Shown here: positions 7,715 through 15,419 of the stretch, in pieces | Numbering within the stretch: the first letter of the stretch is position 1 | Layout of the letters: the number at the start of each line of letters is the position of its first letter | Origin: an uncultured Ruminococcus sp. | GTDB lineage: Bacteria; Bacillota; Clostridia; Oscillospirales; Ruminococcaceae | NCBI RefSeq assembly: GCF_946187255.1 | Contig: NZ_CAMHRZ010000011.1 | Span: forward strand, 1-27,112 | Direction of reading: 5' to 3' | Length of the DNA stretch: 27,112 nt | Notes under the pieces: model-generated | Seen by the model: the letters and a program-made list of their open reading frames with translations, nothing else | What the model was told of the DNA's origin: nothing | The model's database searches: none | Program-made: the position numbers and the translations under genes

Positions 7715-9709
7715 TCAGTCGTCATCGCCCTCGATGATGATCTTTTTATTCGGCTTGTTTTCTTTGGCATCATCGGCAGAGACACTATCATCTGCTTTTT
7801 TATCCTCAGATATTATGGGGCGCCAGACGATGTCATAGTTCTTCGCTTCTTGCTCAGAGATGGTATGCTCGAAGGTGTCGTCCTCAAAGGACAGTATGCT
7901 GTCATCACTCGCGCCTGCACTGTCCTCTGCGCCGTCGGTGTCCTCCGCACTGTCATCGGTCACTTCAAATTCCAGCTCTACCCTGTCCTTTTCAATGGGG
8001 ACATTATCCGCAAATACGCCGTCACAGTCCATGTCCTGCGGTATCACCACAGGCGGTATATCGTTCTCCGATATGTTCTCCGAGATATTCTCCGAGATAC
8101 TATCGGATACAGTTGCAGCGGTATCCGTTTCCTCCTGCACCACGCCATTTTCGGTGCGGTCTATCTCCTCCAGCACCTCTTCGGCACTTGGCAGGATGAT
8201 AATATCCTCATCGCAGTCCTGCGGTACAACAATGGTATCTTCGGTGGGATACGGGTCGGGCTCGCCCAGCTTTGCCGCCCGCTCGCGCTTCATCTGTTTG
8301 ATCTCGCTCTGCTTCTTTTCGATATCGGCTTTTGCCTGCCTGATATCGTTCTTTATGGCAGTTATCTGCTCCAGGGTCTGATTATATGCCTTTATCTGCA
8401 CCTCAAGATCCTTTTGGGCGCTCTCGCGTTCGTCCTCTGCGGCACCTATGCTGTCAAACAGGCTGTCCTGCTTGTTTTTTTGGGTGTAAAGCTCCTTGCG
8501 CTGTCTCAGCATCCTGTTGACCTCATCGCGTGAATACGGGTCGTTCCTGAAGGCTTCTATCCGCTCCGTCAGCTCCTGTATCCGCTGATCTGTCTGTTCC
8601 CTCAGTTTATTGGGGTCAATGCCCGATATGGTACGCGCCATCCCGCCGAACCTGCCTGCCAGCTGCTTTGAAGTCTTCTCCTTGTCCCGCAGTACTTCGC
8701 GGGAACGCTTCATGCTCTTCTCATTCAGGCTCAGACGGTAGTTTACATTGTTCAGGTCGTTGTTCAGCTTGTTCACCTTTTCAAACAGGTTTTCCAGCTC
8801 CACCTGTGCCAGTATGAACTGTTCGCTTTCCCGCAGTTTTTCCATGTCGTATACGCCCGCTATGGACATATCATCCTTGCTGCCCTTTTCACTGAGTATG
8901 GGCAGGCTCGCCTGCAGGTCCTCGATATAACTTTCGCCCTTCTGTATGATATTATAGCACACCTTGCGGTAGAAGTTATCCAGCTTTCCGCCGTCACCGA
9001 AGGTATCATCAAGACCATCCGATGCAACAAATGCGGCGATGGGTCTTTTCGGGAAGATCTGCACGCGGCATCTCAGTTCCTCATCGCACATGGAGGTGCA
9101 TATATTGGCGATACAGGCTTCATCCCATGGAATGGGCTTGTCGCAGGAAGCATCCTCATAGACCGCCACGCATTTGCCGTCGCCCACATGAACGCCCAGA
9201 CAGTAATCCTCGCATATCAGCAGACCTATCAGCGTGCAGCCGTAAGCCTTCAGCACGGAGGTGCCCTTTTTATAGCCCGTATAATACCTTTTCCAGCGGT
9301 TCTGCGTATCCACAGAGGGATTTGCAAGTATGTCATCCTTAAAGGAAAGCAGTTCAGCCTCCGATATGGGATCCTTTTCATAGTCCTCCGTAACAGCCTT
9401 TATCCACTGTGAACCCAGCTGTTCGGATATCTCTTTTTTGATGGCGCCGATCTGTGCTTCGCTCATCCCGTCAAAGCTCTTGTATTTTATATAGACGCTT
9501 TCCAGCACCTGCGACGCTGTTTCGACTGCCAGCTTTGAACCGCGGTCGCTTCGGAGATAAGGTGCGCTGCCATGTCCGTCGGAGATAAGCGCGACAGCAT
9601 GGTCGGAGGAGTTCAGCGAGATAGAGCAATCCTGCATAGGCTTTTTCTTTTCGCTGTGCAGATGGCTGTAGCCTATGGAATTAACATCAAACGCCTTGTA
9701 GTTGAACAT
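7715..9709 (-). CDS. PP2C-family protein phosphatase with coiled coil and acidic C-terminal tail
   Basis: 664 aa. Residues 1-290 are a PP2C (PPM) Ser/Thr phosphatase domain. The metal-binding motifs are DGHG (44-47), GDG (176-178), SDGLDD (230-235) and SKDDMS (277-282). They appear complete, so activity is expected. Residues 295-480 are charged and predicted coiled coil. Residues 485-650 are very acidic and probably disordered, with a short ISEN tandem repeat, and the protein ends in a basic patch followed by acidic residues. It starts 6 nt after the VWA stop, whose terminal bases GGTGA also serve as its SD. It should reverse phosphorylation by the operon's kinase. The coiled coil may dock on the ATPase, whose own N-terminus is coiled coil (inference). 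Confidence 0.88.
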   Translation of the reverse strand: MFNYKAFDVNSIGYSHLHSEKKKPMQDCSISLNSSDHAVALISDGHGSAPYLRSDRGSKLAVETASQVLESVYIKYKSFDGMSEAQIGAIKKEISEQLGSQWIKAVTEDYEKDPISEAELLSFKDDILANPSVDTQNRWKRYYTGYKKGTSVLKAYGCTLIGLLICEDYCLGVHVGDGKCVAVYEDASCDKPIPWDEACIANICTSMCDEELRCRVQIFPKRPIAAFVASDGLDDTFGDGGKLDNFYRKVCYNIIQKGESYIEDLQASLPILSEKGSKDDMSIAGVYDMEKLRESEQFILAQVELENLFEKVNKLNNDLNNVNYRLSLNEKSMKRSREVLRDKEKTSKQLAGRFGGMARTISGIDPNKLREQTDQRIQELTERIEAFRNDPYSRDEVNRMLRQRKELYTQKNKQDSLFDSIGAAEDERESAQKDLEVQIKAYNQTLEQITAIKNDIRQAKADIEKKQSEIKQMKRERAAKLGEPDPYPTEDTIVVPQDCDEDIIILPSAEEVLEEIDRTENGVVQEETDTAATVSDSISENISENISENDIPPVVIPQDMDCDGVFADNVPIEKDRVELEFEVTDDSAEDTDGAEDSAGASDDSILSFEDDTFEHTISEQEAKNYDIVWRPIISEDKKADDSVSADDAKENKPNKKIIIEGDDD

Positions 9710-9715
9710 ATTTTA

Positions 9716-10477
9716 TCACCACTCGAAATCGTCGTCGTCATCTTCGGGAATTTCCTTGATTATAGTACCTACCTGCTTGTTGCCCACCGTAGATTCAACG
9801 GTGTTGGGGTCTGTAGTCTCACTGTCAGTTCTCGATCTGCCGGAACTTGCCACCTGTGAAGATGTAACAGCGATCTTCTTGATCACCTTTTTCAGGAATA
9901 CCGAGTTGTGAGCCACCACAACAGTCTCGGGATTGCCGGTGAAGTTCTCGCACAGCGACTTGTTGGCATCGTCACCGATGGCGATAGCCACTCTTATGGC
10001 AGCCTTGTACCAGTTGTTCTTTTTAAGCAGATTTATGCCGTTGTCACCGTTGTCGGTATCATCTGTGGGATAACCGTCGGTGATAAGGAAGAGTACAGGC
10101 GCATAGCATCCGCTGGCGGAATCCATGAAGCCGTGAGATACCGACAGCTTGTCGTTCAGTTCCTTGCAGGCGGAATAGAAATCCGTAAGACCCTCAGCTT
10201 TCAGTTCCGACCAGTTGGCATCCAGGTTTACGGGCTGAGGAGTCATCCAGTAGCAGCCGTCCGAGAAGGTCAGCACAGCCATCTTGATCTCCGCATCAGC
10301 GCCCTCAACGTCCTGCAGGTCAACCAGCACCTCTTCCATCGCGGAATTTACCGCACCTATCTTTGAACCGTACATACTTCCCGATACATCGATCATAAAG
10401 AAGATAGTCAGAGTTCTTCTGGGGATGCCGCCGACATCCTCTGTAGTGTCCAGCAGATCCATCATTTCATTTGCCAT
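9716..10477 (-). CDS. VWA (von Willebrand factor A) domain protein, TerY-like
   Basis: 253 aa, essentially one VWA domain. A complete MIDAS is visible: DVSGS (Asp30, Ser32, Ser34), Thr98 in GLTDF and Asp134 in LITDGYP, so metal-dependent binding is expected. There is no signal peptide, so it is cytosolic. The last 45 residues are a Ser/Thr-rich stretch ending in an acidic EDDDDDFEW tail. Its strong SD AAAGGAG is 9 nt before the ATG. The combination of VWA with an adjacent PP2C phosphatase and kinase is the known TerY-P triad. No TerB, TerC or TerD gene is seen nearby, so the tellurite-resistance name should not be transferred. It is probably an adaptor or substrate-binding scaffold. Confidence 0.87.
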   Translation of the reverse strand: MANEMMDLLDTTEDVGGIPRRTLTIFFMIDVSGSMYGSKIGAVNSAMEEVLVDLQDVEGADAEIKMAVLTFSDGCYWMTPQPVNLDANWSELKAEGLTDFYSACKELNDKLSVSHGFMDSASGCYAPVLFLITDGYPTDDTDNGDNGINLLKKNNWYKAAIRVAIAIGDDANKSLCENFTGNPETVVVAHNSVFLKKVIKKIAVTSSQVASSGRSRTDSETTDPNTVESTVGNKQVGTIIKEIPEDDDDDFEW

Positions 10478-10518
10478 AATTTAACACTCCTTTGGTATTA
10501 TTCTCTTTCGGTATATCA

Positions 10519-10620
10519 TATAGTAAACGCCGCCCCAATTGCTGCTATGCGGACTTCGCAAAAGCATATATCGAACTTTTACTCGTTCTCAAAGTGCAAT
10601 TTCTGATGTCGTTTACTATA
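10519..10620 (-). mobile_element. 102-bp MITE-like inverted-repeat element, copy A
   Basis: On the minus strand it begins TATAGTAAACGACAT and ends GTTTACTATA, and by hand alignment it matches copy B (19741-19842) at about 88 of 102 positions. The first 67 nt differ at only two positions; the other end is more worn, with the inner half of the right terminal repeat lost. It fills most of the kinase-VWA gap, and its first bases supply the kinase TAG stop. The termini carry TA at each edge, as TA-targeting (IS630/mariner-type) non-autonomous elements do; that assignment is inference. Confidence 0.75.
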
Positions 10621-11911
10621 CTACCTCGACATAATGACTGCCGATCTTTATCTTTCTGCCCTTAATGAGGTGTATTACCTCGCCTTTGCCGACCTTGACG
10701 TACTCTCCGCCCTTCTGGTACTGCCATACGCCGTCGCTCAGGTTTTTGAGCCCTATGGCGGAGCTGTCGTTCTTGGCACATATTATCTCACCGATGATAG
10801 TGGGATCATAGCGCTCGTCGTCAAAATCTATAAGATGCTCCATACACAGGGTGCTGCCCTTTACGGCGGGTATCATATAATGTCCCACACTCAGGTAAGC
10901 TGATATGTTCAGCGGCTGCTTGCACTTCATGCATACGGGCTTGTCGTGATCGAATACTATCTGTTTGCCGCAGTGAGGACAGTATATCAGGTCGCTCTTG
11001 TACTGTAACAGCTTTCTGCACCATACCATCTCAATGGGGGATGAAGCTTTTTCAGCCATCGCATCCTTACTGAATGCGGCAATGAACAGGTCGCGTATAT
11101 CCTTTGACATCAGCGGCCATCTTATCAGGAAATTCCTGTTGGCTGCCATTGTGGGGCCGTTTGTATCGTTGGTGGGGTCTGCGATGAACACGGGGTTCTC
11201 ACCGTAGTATTTCTTCTGGTAATTCTCGGTGAGTATTACCTTTTTCTGCACCGCCTTGCCCTCCAGCGGGTGGTTCCTCATGAACAGCATGAAGAGTACC
11301 ACTGCCATAGAAAATCTGTCGGTGATCTTGTCGGGCATCTTCTTTCCCACAACGACCAGCGGTGCCATATATCTCGCTTTGCCCACGATACCCGAATTCT
11401 CGCCCGATTCCGCAACGTTGTCGTTATCGCATATCAGCACCTTGCCGTTTTTCGGATCTATAAAGAAGTTGCCGTCGTTTAAGTCCTGATAGGTATAGCC
11501 GCGATTGTGGAGTATCTTGAAGCCCATGACGATATTCAGTGCCGCATCCACCATGCAGCTGAACTTCTCAAATTCCACCTGCGCCATAAGGAACGCGGGG
11601 AATTCCTCATACCCCTGAGGTCTCAGCGGCATGATGTATCCGAAAGTGCCGTCCACCCATTCGGTGAGGTCAACAGGCCACAGAAAATCCGAATTGGGGC
11701 TGCCCTTGCTGATGTTGTTTTTCAGATTGTTATAGAACCAGTTGAGCGAATCTTTCAGTTCGTCAGCCTTGTACCATTTCAGCGCCATAGGCTTGCCGTT
11801 GTAATCAACTTTATATACATAGCCCTGTCCGCCCTCGCCCAGCAGCGTTTCGACCACGATGGTGCCGCCGTTCATACTTCTTAACGATTGACCTTTTTTC
11901 AAAACAGCCAT
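10616..11911 (-). CDS. Ser/Thr-kinase-like protein with zinc ribbon and FHA-like C-terminus
   Basis: First gene of the operon, 431 aa. The kinase core has a Gly-rich loop GEGGQG (25-30), a likely ATP-contact Lys45 in ALKWY, the catalytic loop YQDLNDGN (Asp143, Asn148) in place of HRDLxxxN, and CDNDN (Asp162) where DFG is usual. These are the changes seen in the triad-type kinases, and the metal and base residues are kept. A four-Cys zinc ribbon follows (Cys311, 314, 327, 330). The last 70 residues look like the later strands of an FHA fold, a phosphothreonine-binding domain, but that call is weak. It has no membrane helix, so unlike PASTA kinases it is cytosolic. The ATG is chosen because GAGGAG lies 8 nt upstream; a GTG three codons earlier overlaps that SD. 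Confidence 0.85.
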   Translation of the reverse strand: MAVLKKGQSLRSMNGGTIVVETLLGEGGQGYVYKVDYNGKPMALKWYKADELKDSLNWFYNNLKNNISKGSPNSDFLWPVDLTEWVDGTFGYIMPLRPQGYEEFPAFLMAQVEFEKFSCMVDAALNIVMGFKILHNRGYTYQDLNDGNFFIDPKNGKVLICDNDNVAESGENSGIVGKARYMAPLVVVGKKMPDKITDRFSMAVVLFMLFMRNHPLEGKAVQKKVILTENYQKKYYGENPVFIADPTNDTNGPTMAANRNFLIRWPLMSKDIRDLFIAAFSKDAMAEKASSPIEMVWCRKLLQYKSDLIYCPHCGKQIVFDHDKPVCMKCKQPLNISAYLSVGHYMIPAVKGSTLCMEHLIDFDDERYDPTIIGEIICAKNDSSAIGLKNLSDGVWQYQKGGEYVKVGKGEVIHLIKGRKIKIGSHYVEVV

Positions 11912-11982
11912 GAGATACACTCCTCAAATAATTATTGATGCAGATGACCGTATAACCGCCGAAAACACACGAAGATCGCGGT

Positions 11983-12035
11983 ATGCAGTTTTACGGTTTA
12001 ATGCGGTGTAATAAAATAGACATAAAAAACTGCAT
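11983..12035 (-). promoter_or_regulatory. Long-range stem in the operon leader
   Basis: ATGCAGTTTT (11983-11992) and AAAACTGCAT (12026-12035) are perfectly complementary with a 33-nt loop. They lie in the roughly 125-nt untranslated leader between the promoter and the kinase start. It may stabilise the 5' end or regulate translation. No known riboswitch class was recognised. Confidence 0.45.
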
Positions 12036-12045
12036 TTTCGATATT

Positions 12046-12074
12046 ATTATAACACAATTCGGCATTCTTGTCAA
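12046..12074 (-). promoter_or_regulatory. Consensus promoter of the seven-gene operon
   Basis: On the minus strand there is a perfect TTGACA (12069-12074), a 17-nt spacer and a perfect TATAAT (12046-12051). This is a full housekeeping-sigma consensus. It reads toward the kinase gene and is divergent from the DUF1877 promoter about 100 nt away. Confidence 0.9.
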
Positions 12075-12177
12075 GAATTAATACTATGCTCGGTTTAAAT
12101 TTATTGAAAGATGAACATTTTGCACAAATTTGCAGAGATGATGTGCTCCCCGATAATTATTCCTGTTCCCCCACCGC

Positions 12178-12206
12178 TTGAATTTCGAGGGGATATGTGA
12201 TATAAT
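12178..12206 (+). promoter_or_regulatory. Promoter of the DUF1877-GH3 unit
   Basis: TTGAAT (12178-12183), a 17-nt spacer and TATAAT (12201-12206) lie about 70 nt before the ATG at 12274. Because the -35/-10 pair lies here, the in-frame ATG at 12178 cannot be the translation start. Confidence 0.85.
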
Positions 12207-12273
12207 CTATTTATCCCTTCTCGTTTGTATCGTCAGTCCGATCAGACGGGATTATACTAAAGGAGATATTATT

Positions 12274-12789
12274 ATGGGAATGATCGCTTCTTATCAGATG
12301 ATCGACGATCCAAAGATCGGGCAGCTGCTTAGCAAAGATGAGGATGATATCTACGGCGAAATAGATGCTGTCCTCGAAGAAACGCAGGATGATCCCGATG
12401 AGGTCATAGATATTGACAAGCTGTGGGACGGCTTGCATTTTCTGCTGACAGGTGTTTCAGCCTGTGAACCGACAGAGGGCGACCCCATCAGTGAAGCCAT
12501 TGTCGGGACAGCAAAGATCATTGAGGACGAGGATGAAACTTTTGCTTATGTGCGCCGAGAAAGAGTCAGCGCGATAGCGGAAGCCCTGAACGGCATCGAT
12601 ATAGATGCTCTCATTGAGGGCTTTCAGCCTGAAAAATTTGAGCAGAACGGGATATATCCCAACGGCTGGCAGGATGAGGACAAAGAAGAACTTCAAAGAT
12701 CACTGAAAGAATGCTTTATGGGGCTGAAAAAATTTTATGACATGACAGCCGATAAGAAAAAAGGGATCATTATCAGTGTTTGTTACTGA
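12274..12789 (+). CDS. DUF1877 (YfbM-like) family protein
   Basis: 171 aa, soluble and acidic. The opening MGMIASYQMI, the central LDKLWDGLHFLLTG-type segment (seen as IDKLWDGLHF) and an overall length near 160-170 residues fit the DUF1877/YfbM family, whose biochemical role is not established. The start is set by AAAGGAG ending 8 nt before the ATG. The gene ends 26 nt before the next start, so the two are probably co-transcribed. A link to the hydrolase is not known. Confidence 0.8.
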   Translation: MGMIASYQMIDDPKIGQLLSKDEDDIYGEIDAVLEETQDDPDEVIDIDKLWDGLHFLLTGVSACEPTEGDPISEAIVGTAKIIEDEDETFAYVRRERVSAIAEALNGIDIDALIEGFQPEKFEQNGIYPNGWQDEDKEELQRSLKECFMGLKKFYDMTADKKKGIIISVCY

Positions 12790-12815
12790 CTATATCACAG
12801 CGGGAGTTGATTACA

Positions 12816-14024
12816 ATGAGATCAAGGATAATGAATATATGCATAGTGGCTGTAATGGCAGCTGCACTTTCTTCCTGCGGGAACACGGGCGGGAACAGCG
12901 ATACATCAGCCGCACAGACAGCGGACACCGAAGCACAGGTGCAGACGGAAGCCGCTTCACCCGAAGCTGCGGCGGAGAAAAAATCCCCCGAAGAACTGCT
13001 GGCGGGCATGACTGTGGAAGAAAAGGTGTACCAGCTGTTCGTTGTGACCCCCGAAGCGCTCACAGGTTTCGGGCAGGTGACGCAGGCGGGAGATGCCACA
13101 AAGTCAAGCATTGAAGAAAAGCCTGTGGGCGGGCTTATATACTTCGCCCAGAATTTGGAAACAAAGGAACAGACCACCGAGATGCTGACCACAGTTCAGC
13201 AGTACGCAAAGGCAAGGAGCGGCATGGGTATGCTGCTGGCGGTGGATGAGGAAGGCGGAATGGTGGCAAGATGCGCCGATACTCTTGGTACTACCGCTTT
13301 TGAGGGCATGATGTACTACGGCGATAAGGGCGACACGGAAGAAGCCTACAACATCGGCAAGACAATAGGCACCGATATCAAAGGGCTGGGTTTCAACCTG
13401 GATTTTGCGCCCGTTGCTGACGTTGACCTCTGCGAAGAAAACGAACTGGCAGACCGCTGTTTCAGCAGTGACCCCTATGTGGTGGCAGGAATGGTGGAAA
13501 AAGAGATCGCAGGCTTCCACGATGCGGGTATTCCCTGTACCTTGAAGCACTTTCCCGGTCTTGGTGCCGAAAGCGGCAACTCTCACGAGGATACGCAGAT
13601 AATCATAGACCGTTCGCTGGAACAGCTGCGGGAAGAGGAATTCGTGCCTTTCAAACGAGGCATAGACGCGGGCGCAGACCTGGTTATGGTGGGACACCAG
13701 CAGATGACAGGCGTTGGCGACGGACTTCCCTCCGACTTGTCAAACAAGGTCATCACAGAGATACTGCGCGGAGAACTTGGCTTTAACGGCGTAGTCGTGA
13801 CCGACTCTCAGCAGATGAACACCATCACCGACCTCTACTCACCATCGGAAGCCGCTGTGCTTTCCATCAAGGCGGGCGCTGATATCATACTGATGCCCGA
13901 TGATCTGGATGCGGCGTTCAAGGGTGTCACCGATGCGGTAAGATCGGGAGATATCGCAGAAAGCAGGATAGACGAAAGCGTCATGAGGATACTCAAGCTG
14001 AAAGAAAAGTACGGCATGATCTGA
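12816..14024 (+). CDS. Lipoprotein glycoside hydrolase family 3, NagZ-like beta-N-acetylhexosaminidase
   Basis: 402 aa. Residues 1-20 are a lipoprotein signal with lipobox LSSC (Cys21), so it should be anchored outside the membrane. A Ser/Ala/Glu-rich linker to about 55 leads to a single GH3 barrel. It shows VDEEGG (143-148), KHFPG (244-248), the catalytic-loop His257 in GNSHED, and the likely nucleophile Asp330 in GVVVTDSQQM. In NagZ enzymes the loop carries an Asp-Ser-His dyad; here the Asp position is Asn255. The expected role is to release GlcNAc from muropeptides or other N-acetylhexosaminides during wall turnover, with the Asn change leaving specificity and rate uncertain. The ATG was chosen for its SD CGGGAG and the signal peptide beginning there. 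Confidence 0.85.
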   Translation: MRSRIMNICIVAVMAAALSSCGNTGGNSDTSAAQTADTEAQVQTEAASPEAAAEKKSPEELLAGMTVEEKVYQLFVVTPEALTGFGQVTQAGDATKSSIEEKPVGGLIYFAQNLETKEQTTEMLTTVQQYAKARSGMGMLLAVDEEGGMVARCADTLGTTAFEGMMYYGDKGDTEEAYNIGKTIGTDIKGLGFNLDFAPVADVDLCEENELADRCFSSDPYVVAGMVEKEIAGFHDAGIPCTLKHFPGLGAESGNSHEDTQIIIDRSLEQLREEEFVPFKRGIDAGADLVMVGHQQMTGVGDGLPSDLSNKVITEILRGELGFNGVVVTDSQQMNTITDLYSPSEAAVLSIKAGADIILMPDDLDAAFKGVTDAVRSGDIAESRIDESVMRILKLKEKYGMI

Positions 14025-14034
14025 CACAAAAGAA

Positions 14035-14070
14035 AGCGGCAAGCATGATGATATGCTCGCCGCTGTTTTT
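14035..14070. terminator. Bidirectional terminator between convergent GH3 and DUF1015 genes
   Basis: AGCGGC-A-AGCAT (14035-14046) pairs with ATGCT-C-GCCGCT (14053-14064), followed by GTTTTT on the plus strand. On the minus strand the central mismatch becomes a G-U pair and TTTCTTTT follows, so both convergent units can end here. Confidence 0.85.
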
Positions 14071-14084
14071 ATACCGTAATGAAA

Positions 14085-15347
14085 TTACTTGATTATCCTT
14101 CTCGCTTCCACATAGAACCTCTTGTCCGCCGCGTGGCCCATAGAGAATGTCTTTCTGGGAAGTGCGCCGTCCTCGATAACTGTGGGGAAAAGCTCGTTTT
14201 TGCCCATATCAGGCAGCAGGAAGCCGATGGAATTCTTCTTTGCCGAAAGCTCCCTTACAACATCGGCACCGTGAATATAGTCGGTCTTTCCGCCGTTGTC
14301 TCTGGTGTATTCGTCAAGGAAGTTCTGGAGAGAACCCACCGTCAGCTTGGAAGACGGTGCGTGTACATACACCTTCTTTTCCTCGCCGTTGTTGACGATA
14401 ACAAAGCCCTGCTCGCTCTCCTCATCGGAAAGTGCCAGCTTTTCGGTCATAGCATCGATAAGCGCCTGCTCGTCCACCTCAGTTACTATGCGGTGGATGG
14501 CTTCAAATTCCAGTGCGGGCGAGTGGAGATTTACCAGCTCCACCAGTGCATACCTTGCAGGATGTCCCGAAAGGTCTGCGGAAGGGTCTTCACGTTTCAG
14601 TGTCTCGTAAAATTCCTTTGCCGTTGCCAGAGAATGGTTGCCGTCACCCATCGCGTAGGTCAGGGGCTGTCTGCCCTCCAGTCCGTATCTTCTCGCAAAG
14701 GACTCCTGAGTCGAGAACTGCTCCAGATGGCTCACAACTATCTCCTCGGTCTCCTTGTCCAGCAGCCAGCCTGTGATATGTCCGCCGCCCTCCATGAGAT
14801 CGAAGTCATACAGCTTCGTGAACTCATCCTTATGCTCCGCCAGCGGCTCTATTATACGCTTCTTTGCGTCGTCTATCAGTATCATGATATGGGGCAGCTC
14901 TATCTTAGCGCCCTTGCGTATCTTTATGCGGGGAGGTATGCGCTCGATGACCGTTGCCTCTGTCGCCCTCACCTGCGACTCCGAGCCCTTGTAGTACTCA
15001 TACTCCTCCAGATCGATAGCCCCCACAAGACCTGCTCTCACTCTGCCGTCCGACTGTACGCGCTCGATATATATCATAGCATTCTTGTACTCGGTGAAAG
15101 TATCCTTTGCAAGGTATTCGTCCATCGTGCGGTGTATCTTGTCTATGCGGTAATCCACGCCGGGCTGTTCCAGGTATACTTCGGGAAGTATCAGCTTGTA
15201 TGCGCTGTCCGCATCGCCCACATACTTCTCCACCCTGTCCCAGTATTCCGGTTCCGAAGTATACTGGTCACAGGCGACTACCGCCCACTTGTTCATATCC
15301 GTATCCTTAGGCAGAAGTATATCCGCCCCTCTGAATGCTGTTGCCAT
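14085..15347 (-). CDS. DUF1015 family protein
   Basis: 420 aa, soluble with no signal peptide. The family-typical features are the N-terminal WAVVACDQYTSEPEYW segment (about 21-36) and the conserved AMGDGNHSLATAKEF segment (about 233-247). DUF1015 proteins are widespread in Clostridia and other bacteria but have no settled function; some are named putative HTH proteins without evidence here for DNA binding. The SD GGAGGG lies 8 nt before the ATG. It is downstream of secA, with a 72-nt gap containing a hairpin, so it may be read partly from the secA transcript. Confidence 0.85.
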   Translation of the reverse strand: MATAFRGADILLPKDTDMNKWAVVACDQYTSEPEYWDRVEKYVGDADSAYKLILPEVYLEQPGVDYRIDKIHRTMDEYLAKDTFTEYKNAMIYIERVQSDGRVRAGLVGAIDLEEYEYYKGSESQVRATEATVIERIPPRIKIRKGAKIELPHIMILIDDAKKRIIEPLAEHKDEFTKLYDFDLMEGGGHITGWLLDKETEEIVVSHLEQFSTQESFARRYGLEGRQPLTYAMGDGNHSLATAKEFYETLKREDPSADLSGHPARYALVELVNLHSPALEFEAIHRIVTEVDEQALIDAMTEKLALSDEESEQGFVIVNNGEEKKVYVHAPSSKLTVGSLQNFLDEYTRDNGGKTDYIHGADVVRELSAKKNSIGFLLPDMGKNELFPTVIEDGALPRKTFSMGHAADKRFYVEARRIIK

Positions 15348-15367
15348 ATCATTCGCCCTCCGTATCC

Positions 15368-15397
15368 GAAAACAGGACGGTCTTTTCGCCGCCCTGT
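15368..15397 (-). terminator. Hairpin after secA, possible weak terminator
   Basis: On the minus strand ACAGGGCGG and CCGTCCTGT form a 9-bp stem with one G-U pair and an 8-nt loop, followed by TTTTCGG. The T-run is short, so partial read-through into the DUF1015 gene is likely. Confidence 0.6.
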
Positions 15398-15419
15398 CGA
15401 TCGTTATTATACTGTTATA

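Noticed and set aside
9716..11911. A tellurite-resistance (ter) operon
   Set aside because: Only the VWA/PP2C/kinase triad matches; no TerB, TerC, TerD or TerZ protein is encoded here.
12178..12273. N-terminal extension (32 residues) of the DUF1877 protein
   Set aside because: The region contains the -35/-10 promoter, and a strong SD sits just before the ATG at 12274, where family similarity begins.
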